A stretch of DNA of 64,000 nucleotides from Clostridium sp. AN503 (GTDB taxonomy: Bacteria > Bacillota > Clostridia > Lachnospirales > Lachnospiraceae): positions 310,001-374,000 of the forward strand of contig NZ_JBFDTP010000002.1 in NCBI RefSeq assembly GCF_040719375.1, given 5' to 3'. Position numbers and translations under genes: made by a program. Below are positions 34,931-43,167 of the stretch, in pieces. How positions within the stretch are numbered: position 1 is the stretch's first letter; every line of letters begins with the position of its first letter. A model generated the notes under the pieces. It was not told the origin of the DNA. It saw nothing but the letters and a program-made list of their open reading frames with translations, and made no database searches.

Positions 34931-35324
34931 ATCCTGCTATCCATCGGAACACGGGCTTAACACCCCGGATTATGCCAAGGAGTTGGCAAAATCGGTCAAA
35001 GGAAGAACGGTCCTGCTTGCAGGAGCCGGTCTGGATTTGACAGATTTTGGGAATTGCGCAGCAATTCCAGGCGCGCAAGCGCCGCTACCAACGGACGAAC
35101 AGATCCGCGCAGAGCCTTACGCTCATCCAGAAAGCCGCCCAGTGCGCCATTTTGGAAAGCCAACCGTCATCGAGAAAACCGCAGGTTTTCGAGATGCCCC
35201 CGGCCCCTCGCGATCTCCTCATCCAACGACTCCCCTGGCCACCAGCAACTCCCCAATAACAACGAGTAGGCAAGGTCCGCAAAGGAAACCGGCCAACAAA
35301 AAAATCAGGAGGAATATATCTACC
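34931..35324 (+). other. long spacer with stable hairpins between rpsZ and rpsH
   Basis: 394 bp where 20-50 bp is usual. It stays open in the rpsH frame from about 34983, but the translated sequence is Pro/Arg-rich and unlike any S8 extension. Hairpins: GGAATTGC-GCA-GCAATTCC (35050-35068), GGCGC-GCAA-GCGCC (35070-35083) and GAAAACC-GCA-GGTTTTC (35174-35190). Two have GNA triloops and one a GNRA tetraloop. AGGAGG at 35307-35312 is the rpsH site. No promoter was recognised. Confidence 0.6.
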
Positions 35325-35726
35325 ATGACAATGAGTGATCCCATCGCAGATATGCTTACAAGAATCCGTAATGCAAACACTGCTAAACATGACACAGTAG
35401 ACGTACCTTCATCCAAGATGAAACTGGCTATCGCCGACATCCTGGTAAAAGAAGGCTACGTACAGAAGTATGATATCGTAGACGACGGCGCATTCAAGAC
35501 CATCCGTATCACCTTAAAGTACGGTGCAGACAAGAATGAGAAGATCATCAGCGGTATCAAGAGAATCTCCAAACCGGGTCTGCGTGTATACGCAAACAAG
35601 GAAGACATGCCGAAGGTACTTGGCGGTCTTGGAACAGCGATCATTTCTACAAACCAGGGCGTGATCACCGATAAGGAAGCGCGTCAGTTAGGTGTAGGCG
35701 GCGAAGTTCTTGCTTTTGTATGGTAA
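35325..35726 (+). CDS. rpsH: 30S ribosomal protein S8
   Basis: 133 residues starting MTMSDPIADMLTRIRNANTA. In E. coli S8 represses the spc operon by binding its mRNA at the L5 start; no such mimic was recognised here. Start 35325 follows AGGAGG and matches the family, unlike the 114-residue upstream extension that is also open. Confidence 0.97.
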   Translation: MTMSDPIADMLTRIRNANTAKHDTVDVPSSKMKLAIADILVKEGYVQKYDIVDDGAFKTIRITLKYGADKNEKIISGIKRISKPGLRVYANKEDMPKVLGGLGTAIISTNQGVITDKEARQLGVGGEVLAFVW

Positions 35727-35812
35727 TCAGCAGAAGCAGTATTAACGAAAGCAACTGAAAACAGAAAGCATCCAAATGTGCTTTCCGAAAATTTAAGTAG
35801 GAGGTAAAAGGC

Positions 35813-36355
35813 ATGTCACGTATCGGAAGAATGCCAATCGCAATCCCGGCAGGCGTAACTGTAACGATTGCGGAGAACAATAAAGTGACTGTTAAAGGTC
35901 CGAAGGGAACTCTTGAGAGAGAGCTTCCTGTAGAGATGGACATCAAAGAAGAAGATGGACAGATCGTAGTAACCAGACCGAGTGATTTAAAGAGAATGAA
36001 ATCTCTTCATGGTCTGACCAGAACCCTGATCAACAACATGGTAGTCGGTGTAACCGATGGCTATCAGAAAGTTCTGGAGGTAAACGGTGTTGGTTACAGA
36101 GCTTCCAAGCAGGGCAAGAAATTAACCCTTAACCTTGGTTATTCCCATCCGGTAGAGATGGAGGACCCGGAGGGTCTGGAGACCGTTCTCGAGGGACAGA
36201 ATAAGATTACGGTTAAAGGTATCGATAAAGAAAAAGTTGGCCAGTACGCTGCTGAGATCAGAGACAAGAGAAGACCTGAGCCTTACAAGGGCAAAGGTAT
36301 CAAGTATGCCGATGAGACAATCAGACGTAAAGTTGGTAAGACTGGTAAGAAATAA
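35813..36355 (+). CDS. rplF: 50S ribosomal protein L6
   Basis: 180 residues with two repeated L6 domains; MSRIGRMPIAIPAGVTVTIA start and C-terminal RRPEPYKGKGIKYADETIRRKVGKTGKK, the rRNA-binding end. Preceded by an 86-bp gap and a GTAGGAGGT site. Confidence 0.98.
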   Translation: MSRIGRMPIAIPAGVTVTIAENNKVTVKGPKGTLERELPVEMDIKEEDGQIVVTRPSDLKRMKSLHGLTRTLINNMVVGVTDGYQKVLEVNGVGYRASKQGKKLTLNLGYSHPVEMEDPEGLETVLEGQNKITVKGIDKEKVGQYAAEIRDKRRPEPYKGKGIKYADETIRRKVGKTGKK

Positions 36356-36373
36356 TTTAAGGAGAATACGAAG

Positions 36374-36742
36374 ATGGTTAGTAAGAAATCAAGAAGCGAA
36401 GTTCGCGTTAAAAAGCATACCAGATTACGCAACCGCTTTGCAGGTACTGCAGAGAGACCGCGTCTGGCTGTGTTCAGAAGTAACAACCACATGTATGCTC
36501 AGATTATTGACGACTCAGTCGGCAATACTCTGGTAGCAGCATCCACCACAGAGAAGGCAGCCAAGGCTGAGCTGGAGCATACCGATGACACCGCAGCAGC
36601 AGCTTATGTTGGAACTCTGATCGCTAAGAGAGCACTGGAAAAGGGCATCGAGGAAGTCGTTTTCGACAGAGGCGGGTTCATTTACCAGGGTAAAGTTCAG
36701 GCACTTGCAGACGCAGCCCGCGAGGCTGGTCTGAAATTCTAG
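36374..36742 (+). CDS. rplR: 50S ribosomal protein L18
   Basis: 122 residues; Arg-rich N-terminus and RNRFAGTAERPRLAVFRSNNH core that binds 5S rRNA with L5, ending FDRGGFIYQGKVQALADAAREAGLKF. Confidence 0.98.
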   Translation: MVSKKSRSEVRVKKHTRLRNRFAGTAERPRLAVFRSNNHMYAQIIDDSVGNTLVAASTTEKAAKAELEHTDDTAAAAYVGTLIAKRALEKGIEEVVFDRGGFIYQGKVQALADAAREAGLKF

Positions 36743-36758
36743 TAGAGAGGAGAACGGC

Positions 36759-37268
36759 ATGAAGCGTACAATTATTGACCCAAGTCAGTTTGAGTTAAAT
36801 GACAATGTAGTAGCAATCAAGCGTGTATCTAAGACCGTAAAAGGTGGACGTACCATGAGATTCTCTGCTCTGGTAGTAGTAGGCGATGGCAACGGCCACG
36901 TAGGCGCAGGTCTTGGTAAAGCTGGTGAGGTTCCGGAAGCGATCCGCAAAGGAAAAGAAGCAGCAATGAAGAATCTGGTAGAGGTTCCGGTAGACGACAA
37001 CAAGAGCATCCCGCACGACCACATCGGTAAGTTCGGCAGCTCCTCCGTACTTCTTAAGAAGGCTCCGGAAGGTACCGGTATCATCGCCGGCGGCCCGGCC
37101 CGTTCCGTACTGGAGCTGGCAGGCATTAAGAATATCCGTGCGAAGTCTTTAGGCTCCAACAACAAGACCAACGTGGTTCTTGCAGTTATCAGCGGCCTGA
37201 CCCAGCTTAAGACTCCGGAAGAGTATGCAAAACTTCGCGGCAAATCCGTTGACGAGATTTTAGGCTAA
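36759..37268 (+). CDS. rpsE: 30S ribosomal protein S5
   Basis: 169 residues; double-stranded-RNA-binding-like N-domain (RVSKTVKGGRTMRFSALVVVG) with the spectinomycin loop region, and the C-terminal LAGIKNIRAKSLGSNNKTN. Affects decoding accuracy with S4. GAGAGGAGAA site. Confidence 0.98.
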   Translation: MKRTIIDPSQFELNDNVVAIKRVSKTVKGGRTMRFSALVVVGDGNGHVGAGLGKAGEVPEAIRKGKEAAMKNLVEVPVDDNKSIPHDHIGKFGSSSVLLKKAPEGTGIIAGGPARSVLELAGIKNIRAKSLGSNNKTNVVLAVISGLTQLKTPEEYAKLRGKSVDEILG

Positions 37269-37281
37269 GGAGGACAATGAA

Positions 37282-37464
37282 ATGGCAGAGAAGTTAAAAG
37301 TAACATTAGTCAAATCCCCGATCGGCGCTGTTCCGAAGCACAAAGCGACCGTTGAGGCTCTTGGTCTTCGCAAGGTCAACAAGACTGTTGAGCTTCCGGA
37401 CAACGAGGCTGTCAGAGGCATGATTTGGCACGTAAAGCATTTAGTGAAAGTAGAAGAAATCTAA
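37282..37464 (+). CDS. rpmD: 50S ribosomal protein L30
   Basis: 60 residues, short bacterial form: LKVTLVKSPIGAVPKHKATVEALGLRKVNKTVE. Non-essential in some bacteria. 13 nt after rpsE. Confidence 0.97.
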   Translation: MAEKLKVTLVKSPIGAVPKHKATVEALGLRKVNKTVELPDNEAVRGMIWHVKHLVKVEEI

Positions 37465-37489
37465 TATAGAAGTAAGGAGGTGCATTGCA

Positions 37490-37930
37490 ATGGATTTATC
37501 CAATTTACAGCCTGCTGCTGGTTCTAAGCACAGTGATAATTTCAGACGTGGACGTGGTCACGGTTCAGGCAACGGAAAAACTGCCGGTAAAGGCCATAAG
37601 GGCCAGAAGGCACGTTCCGGAGCTCCGAGACCTGGTTTCGAGGGCGGTCAGATGCCGTTATACAGACGTATCCCGAAGAGAGGATTCAAGAATCGTAACA
37701 CCAAAGTGATCGTTGGTATCAACGTGGAAGCTCTGGAGTGTTTCGAGAATGACGCAGTTGTAACTGTGGAATCCCTGCTGGAGACCGGCATTGTTAAAAA
37801 TCCGAGAGATGGCGTTAAGATCCTGGGAAATGGAGAATTAACCAAAAAGCTGACCGTAAAAGCTGATGCATTCAGCGAGGGTGCAAAGGCAAAAATTGAA
37901 GCTTTAGGTGGAACCTGCGAGGTGATCTAA
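37490..37930 (+). CDS. rplO: 50S ribosomal protein L15
   Basis: 146 residues; Gly/Arg-rich N-terminal arm (RRGRGHGSGNGKTAGKGHKGQ) reaching into 23S rRNA, and C-terminal globular domain. Stop is 1 nt before the secY start, the usual rplO-secY junction. Confidence 0.98.
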   Translation: MDLSNLQPAAGSKHSDNFRRGRGHGSGNGKTAGKGHKGQKARSGAPRPGFEGGQMPLYRRIPKRGFKNRNTKVIVGINVEALECFENDAVVTVESLLETGIVKNPRDGVKILGNGELTKKLTVKADAFSEGAKAKIEALGGTCEVI

Positions 37931-37931
37931 T

Positions 37932-39260
37932 ATGTGGAAGACACTCCGAAATGCATGGAAGGTTAAGGAGATCAGACAAAAACTGATCTTCACCTTCCTG
38001 ATGCTGGTAGTCATCCGTTTTGGATCCGAACTGCCGATTCCTGGAGTAAAGACTGACTTCTTTAAGAATTTCTTTGAGAGTCAGAGCAATGATGCATTTG
38101 GCTTTTTCAATACGATGACCGGCGGTTCTTTTACGTCCATGTCGATCTTCGCATTGAGCATTACCCCGTACATCACATCCTCCATTATCATGCAGCTTTT
38201 GACGATTGCGATTCCGAAACTGGAAGAAATGCAGCGTGAGGGCGAGGATGGAAGAAAAAAGATTGCAGAGTACACCCGTTATCTGACTGTAGGGTTGGCA
38301 CTGGTTGAATCCATCGCTATGGCGATCGGCTTCGGCGGACAGGGGCTGCTCGTTGATTACAATGTGTGGAGCATCGTGATCGCAGTTGCGACCATGACCG
38401 CAGGCAGTGCGTTCCTGATGTGGATCGGTGAGCGGATTACGGAAAAGGGCGTAGGCAACGGTATTTCCATTGTCCTGCTCTTCAACATCGTATCCTCACT
38501 CCCGGAAGACATCAACACCCTGTACACCAGGTTCCTGAGAGGACGCAACATCGGCACGGCAGTTACTGTCGCTATCATTATGTTGGCGATCGTATTTGCC
38601 ATGGTAGTGTTCGTTATTATTCTTCAGGATGGTGAACGCAGGATCCCGGTGCAGTATTCCAAGAAGATGGTAGGCAGGAAAATGGTGGGCGGACAGGCTT
38701 CCCATATTCCGTTAAAAGTAAATACCGCAGGCGTTATCCCGGTAATCTTTGCCTCCTCCATCATGTCTTTCCCGGTTGTCATCGGCCAGTTTATTAAACC
38801 GGACGTATCTACTGCCTTTGGCAGAGGGATGTCTCAGTTCCTGACGGTGATGAACTCATCTTCATGGTTTAAGCCGGAGATGCCGTGGTATTCTGTCGGT
38901 TTGGTAATCTACCTTGTGCTGATTGTGCTTTTCGCATATTTCTATACAAGCATTACCTTCAACCCGCTTGAGGTGGCGAACAATATGAAGAAGTCCGGTG
39001 GATTTATCCCAGGCATCCGCCCGGGTAAGCCAACTTCTGATTATTTAGACAAGATTCTGAACTATATTGTATTTATCGGTGCTGTTGGCCTGATCATCAT
39101 AAGCATTATCCCGATCATGATTTCCGGGGTGTTTACGGTCAGCCGGCTGTCCTTTATGGGTACGTCCCTGATCATTATTGTCAGCGTTATCCTGGAGACA
39201 CTGAAAGCGATCGAGTCTCAGATGATTGTGCGGAATTACAAAGGCTTCTTAAACGATTAA
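37932..39260 (+). CDS. secY: preprotein translocase channel SecY
   Basis: 442 residues with ten membrane segments, the protein-conducting channel. Recognisable parts: the first helix and plug region (FGSELPIPGVKTDFF), TM2 MSIFALSITPYITSSIIMQLL, the GNGISIVLLFNIVSSLP helix and the SecA/ribosome-contacting loop with RPGKPTSDYLDKIL. Works with SecDF/YajC encoded at 18.8-22.5 kb. An intrinsic-terminator-like hairpin follows. Confidence 0.98.
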   Translation: MWKTLRNAWKVKEIRQKLIFTFLMLVVIRFGSELPIPGVKTDFFKNFFESQSNDAFGFFNTMTGGSFTSMSIFALSITPYITSSIIMQLLTIAIPKLEEMQREGEDGRKKIAEYTRYLTVGLALVESIAMAIGFGGQGLLVDYNVWSIVIAVATMTAGSAFLMWIGERITEKGVGNGISIVLLFNIVSSLPEDINTLYTRFLRGRNIGTAVTVAIIMLAIVFAMVVFVIILQDGERRIPVQYSKKMVGRKMVGGQASHIPLKVNTAGVIPVIFASSIMSFPVVIGQFIKPDVSTAFGRGMSQFLTVMNSSSWFKPEMPWYSVGLVIYLVLIVLFAYFYTSITFNPLEVANNMKKSGGFIPGIRPGKPTSDYLDKILNYIVFIGAVGLIIISIIPIMISGVFTVSRLSFMGTSLIIIVSVILETLKAIESQMIVRNYKGFLND

Positions 39261-39274
39261 GCATTCGTAGAGAC

Positions 39275-39304
39275 GAGCTGCTGCACTGGAATGGGCAGCA
39301 GCTC
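39275..39304 (+). terminator. terminator-like hairpin between secY and adk
   Basis: GAGCTGCTGC (39275-39284) pairs exactly with GCAGCAGCTC (39295-39304), followed by TTTCTG. The weak T-run suggests partial termination, reducing adk-map-infA relative to ribosomal genes. Confidence 0.6.
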
Positions 39305-39334
39305 TTTCTGCTAAATAAAAGGAGGATAAGCCAT

Positions 39335-39979
39335 ATGAAGATTATCATGTTAGGTGCTCCAGGTGCAGGCAAAGGCACCCAGGCAAAGAAGATCGCGGAA
39401 AAGTACGGGATTCCGCATATCTCCACTGGTGACATTTTCCGCGCCAACATAAAAGGCGGCACGGAGCTGGGAATGAAAGCAAAATCCTACATGGACCAGG
39501 GACAGCTGGTTCCGGACGATGTGACCATCGGGATGCTTTTGGACCGCATCAGCGAGGCAGACTGCGCAAACGGTTATGTGCTGGACGGTTTTCCGAGGAC
39601 GATCCCGCAGGCGGAGAGTCTGACAAAGGCACTTTCCGACCGCGGAGAGAAGATGGATTACGCCATTGATGTGGATGTGCCGGATGAGGCGATCGTAACC
39701 CGTATGGCAGGCAGGAGAGCGTGCCTGAAATGTGGAGCTACCTACCATATCGTATACAACGCGCCGAAGACAGAAGGTGTCTGCGATGTGTGTGGCGAGA
39801 AGCTGGTGCTGCGTGACGATGACAAACCTGAGACCGTGCAGAAACGTCTCACGGTGTATCATGACCAGACCCAGCCGCTTATCGAGTACTATAAAGAAGC
39901 CGGTATTCTGGCTACCGTAGATGGAACTAAAGATTTGAACAAAGTATTTGAGGACATTGTAAATGTCCTGGGAGCGTAA
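39335..39979 (+). CDS. adk: adenylate kinase, zinc type
   Basis: 214 residues; catalyses ATP + AMP to 2 ADP. P-loop GAPGAGKGTQ, AMP site STGDIFRANI, LVPDDVTIGML and DGFPRTIPQAE. The LID carries a four-Cys zinc site (CLKCGATYHIVYNAPKTEGVCDVC in two CxxC pairs), typical of Gram-positive enzymes. GGAGGATAAG site. Confidence 0.98.
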   Translation: MKIIMLGAPGAGKGTQAKKIAEKYGIPHISTGDIFRANIKGGTELGMKAKSYMDQGQLVPDDVTIGMLLDRISEADCANGYVLDGFPRTIPQAESLTKALSDRGEKMDYAIDVDVPDEAIVTRMAGRRACLKCGATYHIVYNAPKTEGVCDVCGEKLVLRDDDKPETVQKRLTVYHDQTQPLIEYYKEAGILATVDGTKDLNKVFEDIVNVLGA

Positions 39980-39982
39980 ACT

Positions 39983-40732
39983 ATGTCAGTGACCATAAAA
40001 TCTGCGAGAGAGATCGGGCTTATGCGTGAGGCTGGAAAGATTCTGGCAAAGGTGCATGAGGAGCTGGGAGCGGCGATCAGGCCGGGCATGTCCACTCTGG
40101 ATATCGACCGTCTGGGTGAAAAGCTGATCCGCGGTTACGGATGCGTCCCCTCTTTCAAAAATTATAATGGCTATCCGGCTTCCATCTGTGTATCGGTCAA
40201 CGATGAGGTGGTACACGGAATACCAGATAAAAACCATATCCTCCATGAAGGCGACATCGTCAGTCTGGATGCAGGTGTCATCTGGCATGGTTATCATTCA
40301 GACGCCGCAAGGACCCATGCAGTAGGGAAAATCACTCCCGAAGCGGAGAAATTGATCGAAGTTACGCGGGAATCTTTCTTTCAGGGGATTAAATATGCAA
40401 AAGCTGGCAATCATCTAGGTGATATCTCCTCAGCCATCCAGGCTTATGCGGAGAGCTTCGGCTACGGTGTGGTGCGTGACCTGGTGGGCCACGGCATCGG
40501 CGAGCACCTTCATGAGGACCCGGAGGTACCCAACTTTGCACAGAAAAAGAAGGGCATTAAGCTGGTGCCCGGCATGACCCTGGCGATCGAACCCATGATC
40601 AACGCCGGACGCCCGGATGTGGTATGGATGGATGACGACTGGACTGTGGTAACGGATGACGGCACTTTGTCAGCCCACTATGAGAACACGATTCTCATTA
40701 CTGAGGGCGAGCCTGAGATCCTGTCTTTGTAA
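39983..40732 (+). CDS. map: methionine aminopeptidase, type I
   Basis: 249 residues; removes initiator Met from nascent proteins. Metal ligands are in SLDAGVIWHGYHSDAARTHAVG (Asp, Asp), VGHGIGEHLHEDP (His), LAIEPMINAG (Glu) and the C-terminal HYENTILITEGEPE (Glu). 3 nt after adk. Confidence 0.98.
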   Translation: MSVTIKSAREIGLMREAGKILAKVHEELGAAIRPGMSTLDIDRLGEKLIRGYGCVPSFKNYNGYPASICVSVNDEVVHGIPDKNHILHEGDIVSLDAGVIWHGYHSDAARTHAVGKITPEAEKLIEVTRESFFQGIKYAKAGNHLGDISSAIQAYAESFGYGVVRDLVGHGIGEHLHEDPEVPNFAQKKKGIKLVPGMTLAIEPMINAGRPDVVWMDDDWTVVTDDGTLSAHYENTILITEGEPEILSL

Positions 40733-40744
40733 GGCGGTGCGGGC

Positions 40745-40999
40745 ATGACCTACGAGTATGGATGCCCGGCGAGATCTCTTGCCGGACATGACAAAGACCA
40801 GTATTTTATCATATTGACCGATGAAGGGGAATACGTTACCATATCGGATGGAAAGACCAGGAAGGTTGAAAACCCAAAACGGAAAAATAAAAAGCACATC
40901 CAGGCAGGGAAGACGCCGCTTTTGGTGGGAAGGCCTGCAACGGATGAAGCGATCCGAAAAGAGCTTGAAAACTACTTAAGAAGCCATTGTGGTATTTAG
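40745..40999 (+). CDS. KOW-domain RNA-binding protein (L14e-like)
   Basis: 84 residues. Proteins of this kind are commonly found between map and infA in Clostridia and are annotated as KOW-domain or ribosomal L14e/L27e-like. Seen here: GCPARSLAGHDKDQYFIILTDEGEYVTISDG, a short KOW-like beta unit, then a basic segment (KRKNKKH). Location and conservation suggest a ribosome- or mRNA-linked role, not demonstrated to my knowledge. Confidence 0.85.
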   Translation: MTYEYGCPARSLAGHDKDQYFIILTDEGEYVTISDGKTRKVENPKRKNKKHIQAGKTPLLVGRPATDEAIRKELENYLRSHCGI

Positions 41000-41011
41000 G
41001 AGGTAAAACGC

Positions 41012-41230
41012 ATGTCAAAAGCAGATGTGATTGAAATTGAAGGAACTGTAATAGAAAAGCTGCCCAACGCCATGTTCCAGGTGCGCCTGGAAAACGGTCA
41101 TGAGGTGCTGGCACATATCAGCGGCAAGCTGAGGATGAACTACATCCGTATCCTGCCGGGGGATAAGGTGACCATTGAGATGTCCCCATACGATCTGTCC
41201 AAGGGAAGGATCATTTGGAGAGATAAATAG
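41012..41230 (+). CDS. infA: translation initiation factor IF-1
   Basis: 72 residues, single OB fold: MSKADVIEIEGTVIEKLPNAMFQV and the ribosomal A-site-binding HISGKLRMNYIRILPGDKV. TTAGGAGGT site 12 nt after the KOW gene. Confidence 0.98.
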   Translation: MSKADVIEIEGTVIEKLPNAMFQVRLENGHEVLAHISGKLRMNYIRILPGDKVTIEMSPYDLSKGRIIWRDK

Positions 41231-41332
41231 TCGTGCAAAAATGACTGGGGGATTTTATCATGAGTAATTTGCGAAGCAAATTGCGAATGGCACGACGTAT
41301 GGTTGCAACAACCTGCAGGTAATCGCCTGCAG
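41230..41332 (+). other. nested hairpins after infA
   Basis: GTCGTGC (41230-41236) can pair with GCACGAC (41290-41296), enclosing AATTTGC-GAA-GCAAATT (41266-41282, GNA triloop). A second hairpin CTGCAGG-N6-CCTGCAG follows at 41313-41332. No T-run, so these may be processing or stability elements rather than terminators. Confidence 0.55.
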
Positions 41333-41360
41333 AAAATCAAATAAAAATTGGAAAAAACGC

Positions 41361-41389
41361 TTGCATTATACAATCTATGATGTTATAAT
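41361..41389 (+). promoter_or_regulatory. internal promoter before rpmJ (alpha operon)
   Basis: TTGCAT (41361-41366), exactly 17 bp, then TATAAT (41384-41389). The leader to rpmJ contains ACCGGG/CCCGGT (41413-41454 region) and ATATATC/GATATAT (41453-41476) stems, possible sites for autogenous control by S4 or another alpha-operon protein (inference). Confidence 0.75.
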
Positions 41390-41497
41390 GTCATGGCGAC
41401 TTTGTTGAGATACCGGGTGAAGTTTGTCCAAAATCGACCCCGGTTGTACCAATATATCTAGTAAAATGGATATATGCAAGTAGAAAGGAGAATTGCC

Positions 41498-41611
41498 GTG
41501 AAGGTGAGATCATCAGTAAAACCGATTTGCGAAAAGTGCAAAATCATCAAACGCAAAGGCAGTATCAGAGTAATCTGTGAAAATCCTAAGCACAAACAGA
41601 GACAAGGTTAA
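41498..41611 (+). CDS. rpmJ: 50S ribosomal protein L36
   Basis: 37 residues from GTG 41498: VKVRSSVKPICEKCKIIKRK, then the remaining CENPKHKQRQG end; the three Cys and one His form the zinc ribbon of the C+ type. AAAGGAG site 8 nt upstream. Confidence 0.96.
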   Translation: MKVRSSVKPICEKCKIIKRKGSIRVICENPKHKQRQG

Positions 41612-41643
41612 AAAACAAAAAGTATAGGAGGTGTACGACGCAA

Positions 41644-42012
41644 ATGGCTCGTATTTCAGGTGTTGATTTACCAAGAGAAAAACGTGTGGAAATCGGCTTG
41701 ACTTATATCTACGGTATCGGTAGAACAAGTGCAAACCGTATTCTTGCTGAGGCTGGCGTTAATCCGGACACTCGTGTCAAGGATTTAACCGATGACGAAG
41801 TGAAGAAGCTGGCAGCTGTTATTGCTGACTCTCAGACAGTTGAGGGTGATCTTCGCAGAGAGATCGCTATGAATATCAAGAGACTGCAGGAGATTGGCTG
41901 CTATCGCGGAATCCGTCACAGAAAAGGCCTGCCGGTTCGTGGTCAGAAGACCAAGACCAACGCAAGAACTCGTAAGGGTCCTCGTAAGACTGTTGCGAAC
42001 AAGAAAAAATAA
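41644..42012 (+). CDS. rpsM: 30S ribosomal protein S13
   Basis: 122 residues; MARISGVDLPREKRVEIGLTYIYGIGRTSANRIL and the C-terminal RGQKTKTNARTRKGPRKTVANKKK tail, which touches P-site tRNA. AGGAGGTG site. Confidence 0.98.
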   Translation: MARISGVDLPREKRVEIGLTYIYGIGRTSANRILAEAGVNPDTRVKDLTDDEVKKLAAVIADSQTVEGDLRREIAMNIKRLQEIGCYRGIRHRKGLPVRGQKTKTNARTRKGPRKTVANKKK

Positions 42013-42095
42013 GTAACACAGTGAATGAATCACGTTGCATGTTTTAAAAACAGGAAACAGGATTCGTAAGTAAGAAGAAAGTAGGTTAGTTTAAA

Positions 42096-42497
42096 ATGGC
42101 TAAAAAAGTGTCCACTACTAAAAAAGTGACAAAAAAGCGTGTAAAGAAAAACGTTGAACGCGGACAGGCACATATCCAGTCTTCTTTTAATAACACGATC
42201 GTTACCTTAACTGATGCACAGGGTAATGCATTGTCTTGGGCAAGTGCTGGTGGTCTGGGATTTAGAGGTTCAAGGAAATCTACTCCATATGCAGCGCAGA
42301 TGGCTGCAGAAACTGCTGCTAAAGCAGCTTTAGTACATGGCTTAAAATCTGTAGACGTTATGGTAAAAGGACCTGGTTCAGGCCGCGAAGCAGCGATCCG
42401 TGCGCTTTCTGCATGCGGTATTGAAGTAACTAGTATTAAGGACGTAACTCCGGTTCCGCACAACGGATGTCGCCCGCCAAAACGTAGAAGAGTTTAA
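42096..42497 (+). CDS. rpsK: 30S ribosomal protein S11
   Basis: 133 residues; AHIQSSFNNTIVTLTDAQGN and the C-terminal PVPHNGCRPPKRRRV are invariant in bacteria. The start ATG has only a weak upstream purine stretch (AAGAAAGTAGG). Confidence 0.98.
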   Translation: MAKKVSTTKKVTKKRVKKNVERGQAHIQSSFNNTIVTLTDAQGNALSWASAGGLGFRGSRKSTPYAAQMAAETAAKAALVHGLKSVDVMVKGPGSGREAAIRALSACGIEVTSIKDVTPVPHNGCRPPKRRRV

Positions 42498-42512
42498 TAG
42501 GAGGTACTAAAA

Positions 42513-43106
42513 GTGGCAGTAGATAGAGTTCCTGTTCTTAAAAGATGCAGATCCCTTGGTTTAGATCCGATCTATTTAGGAATTGATAAAAAATCAAACA
42601 GAGAATTAAAAAGAGCTAACAGAAAAGTAAGCGAGTATGGTCTCCAGTTACGTGAGAAGCAGAAAGCGAAATTCATTTACGGCGTATTAGAAAAACCTTT
42701 CCGCAACTACTACAGCAAAGCCGCAAAGATGGAAGGTCAGACCGGTGAGAACATGATGATCCTTCTGGAGAGAAGACTGGACAACGTCGTTTACCGTATG
42801 GGATTCGGCCGCACCAGACGCGAGACCAGACAGATCGTTGATCACAAGCACATCCTGGTAAACGGCAAATGTGTAAACATTCCGTCCTACCTGGTAAAAG
42901 CCGGTGATGTAATCGAGGTAAAGGAGAAGGCAAAAGCTTCTCAGAGATATAAAGATGTTCTGGAAGTAACCGCAGGCCGCCTGGTTCCGGCATGGCTGGA
43001 TGTTGATCAGGAAAATCTGCGCGGTACTGTAAAAGAGCTGCCGTCCAGAGATGAGATTGATGTTCCGGTAAACGAAATGCTTATCGTCGAGTTGTATTCC
43101 AAGTAA
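42513..43106 (+). CDS. rpsD: 30S ribosomal protein S4
   Basis: 197 residues from GTG 42513 (AGGAGGT site). A primary 16S binder; S4 RNA-binding domain at RRLDNVVYRMGFGRTRRETRQ and VNGKCVNIPSYLVKAGDVIEV. In B. subtilis rpsD is elsewhere and autoregulated; here it is in the alpha operon as in E. coli and many Clostridia. Confidence 0.98.
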   Translation: MAVDRVPVLKRCRSLGLDPIYLGIDKKSNRELKRANRKVSEYGLQLREKQKAKFIYGVLEKPFRNYYSKAAKMEGQTGENMMILLERRLDNVVYRMGFGRTRRETRQIVDHKHILVNGKCVNIPSYLVKAGDVIEVKEKAKASQRYKDVLEVTAGRLVPAWLDVDQENLRGTVKELPSRDEIDVPVNEMLIVELYSK

Positions 43107-43167
43107 AGCATTGAACGCTTGAGTACACATCCCTCGATAAAAGAACCCAAAAGGAGGGGCTATAGTC

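Noticed and set aside
34983..35324. A 114-residue N-terminal extension of S8, open in frame
   Set aside because: The translated sequence is Pro/Arg-rich and unlike S8; AGGAGG and the conserved start lie at 35307-35325.
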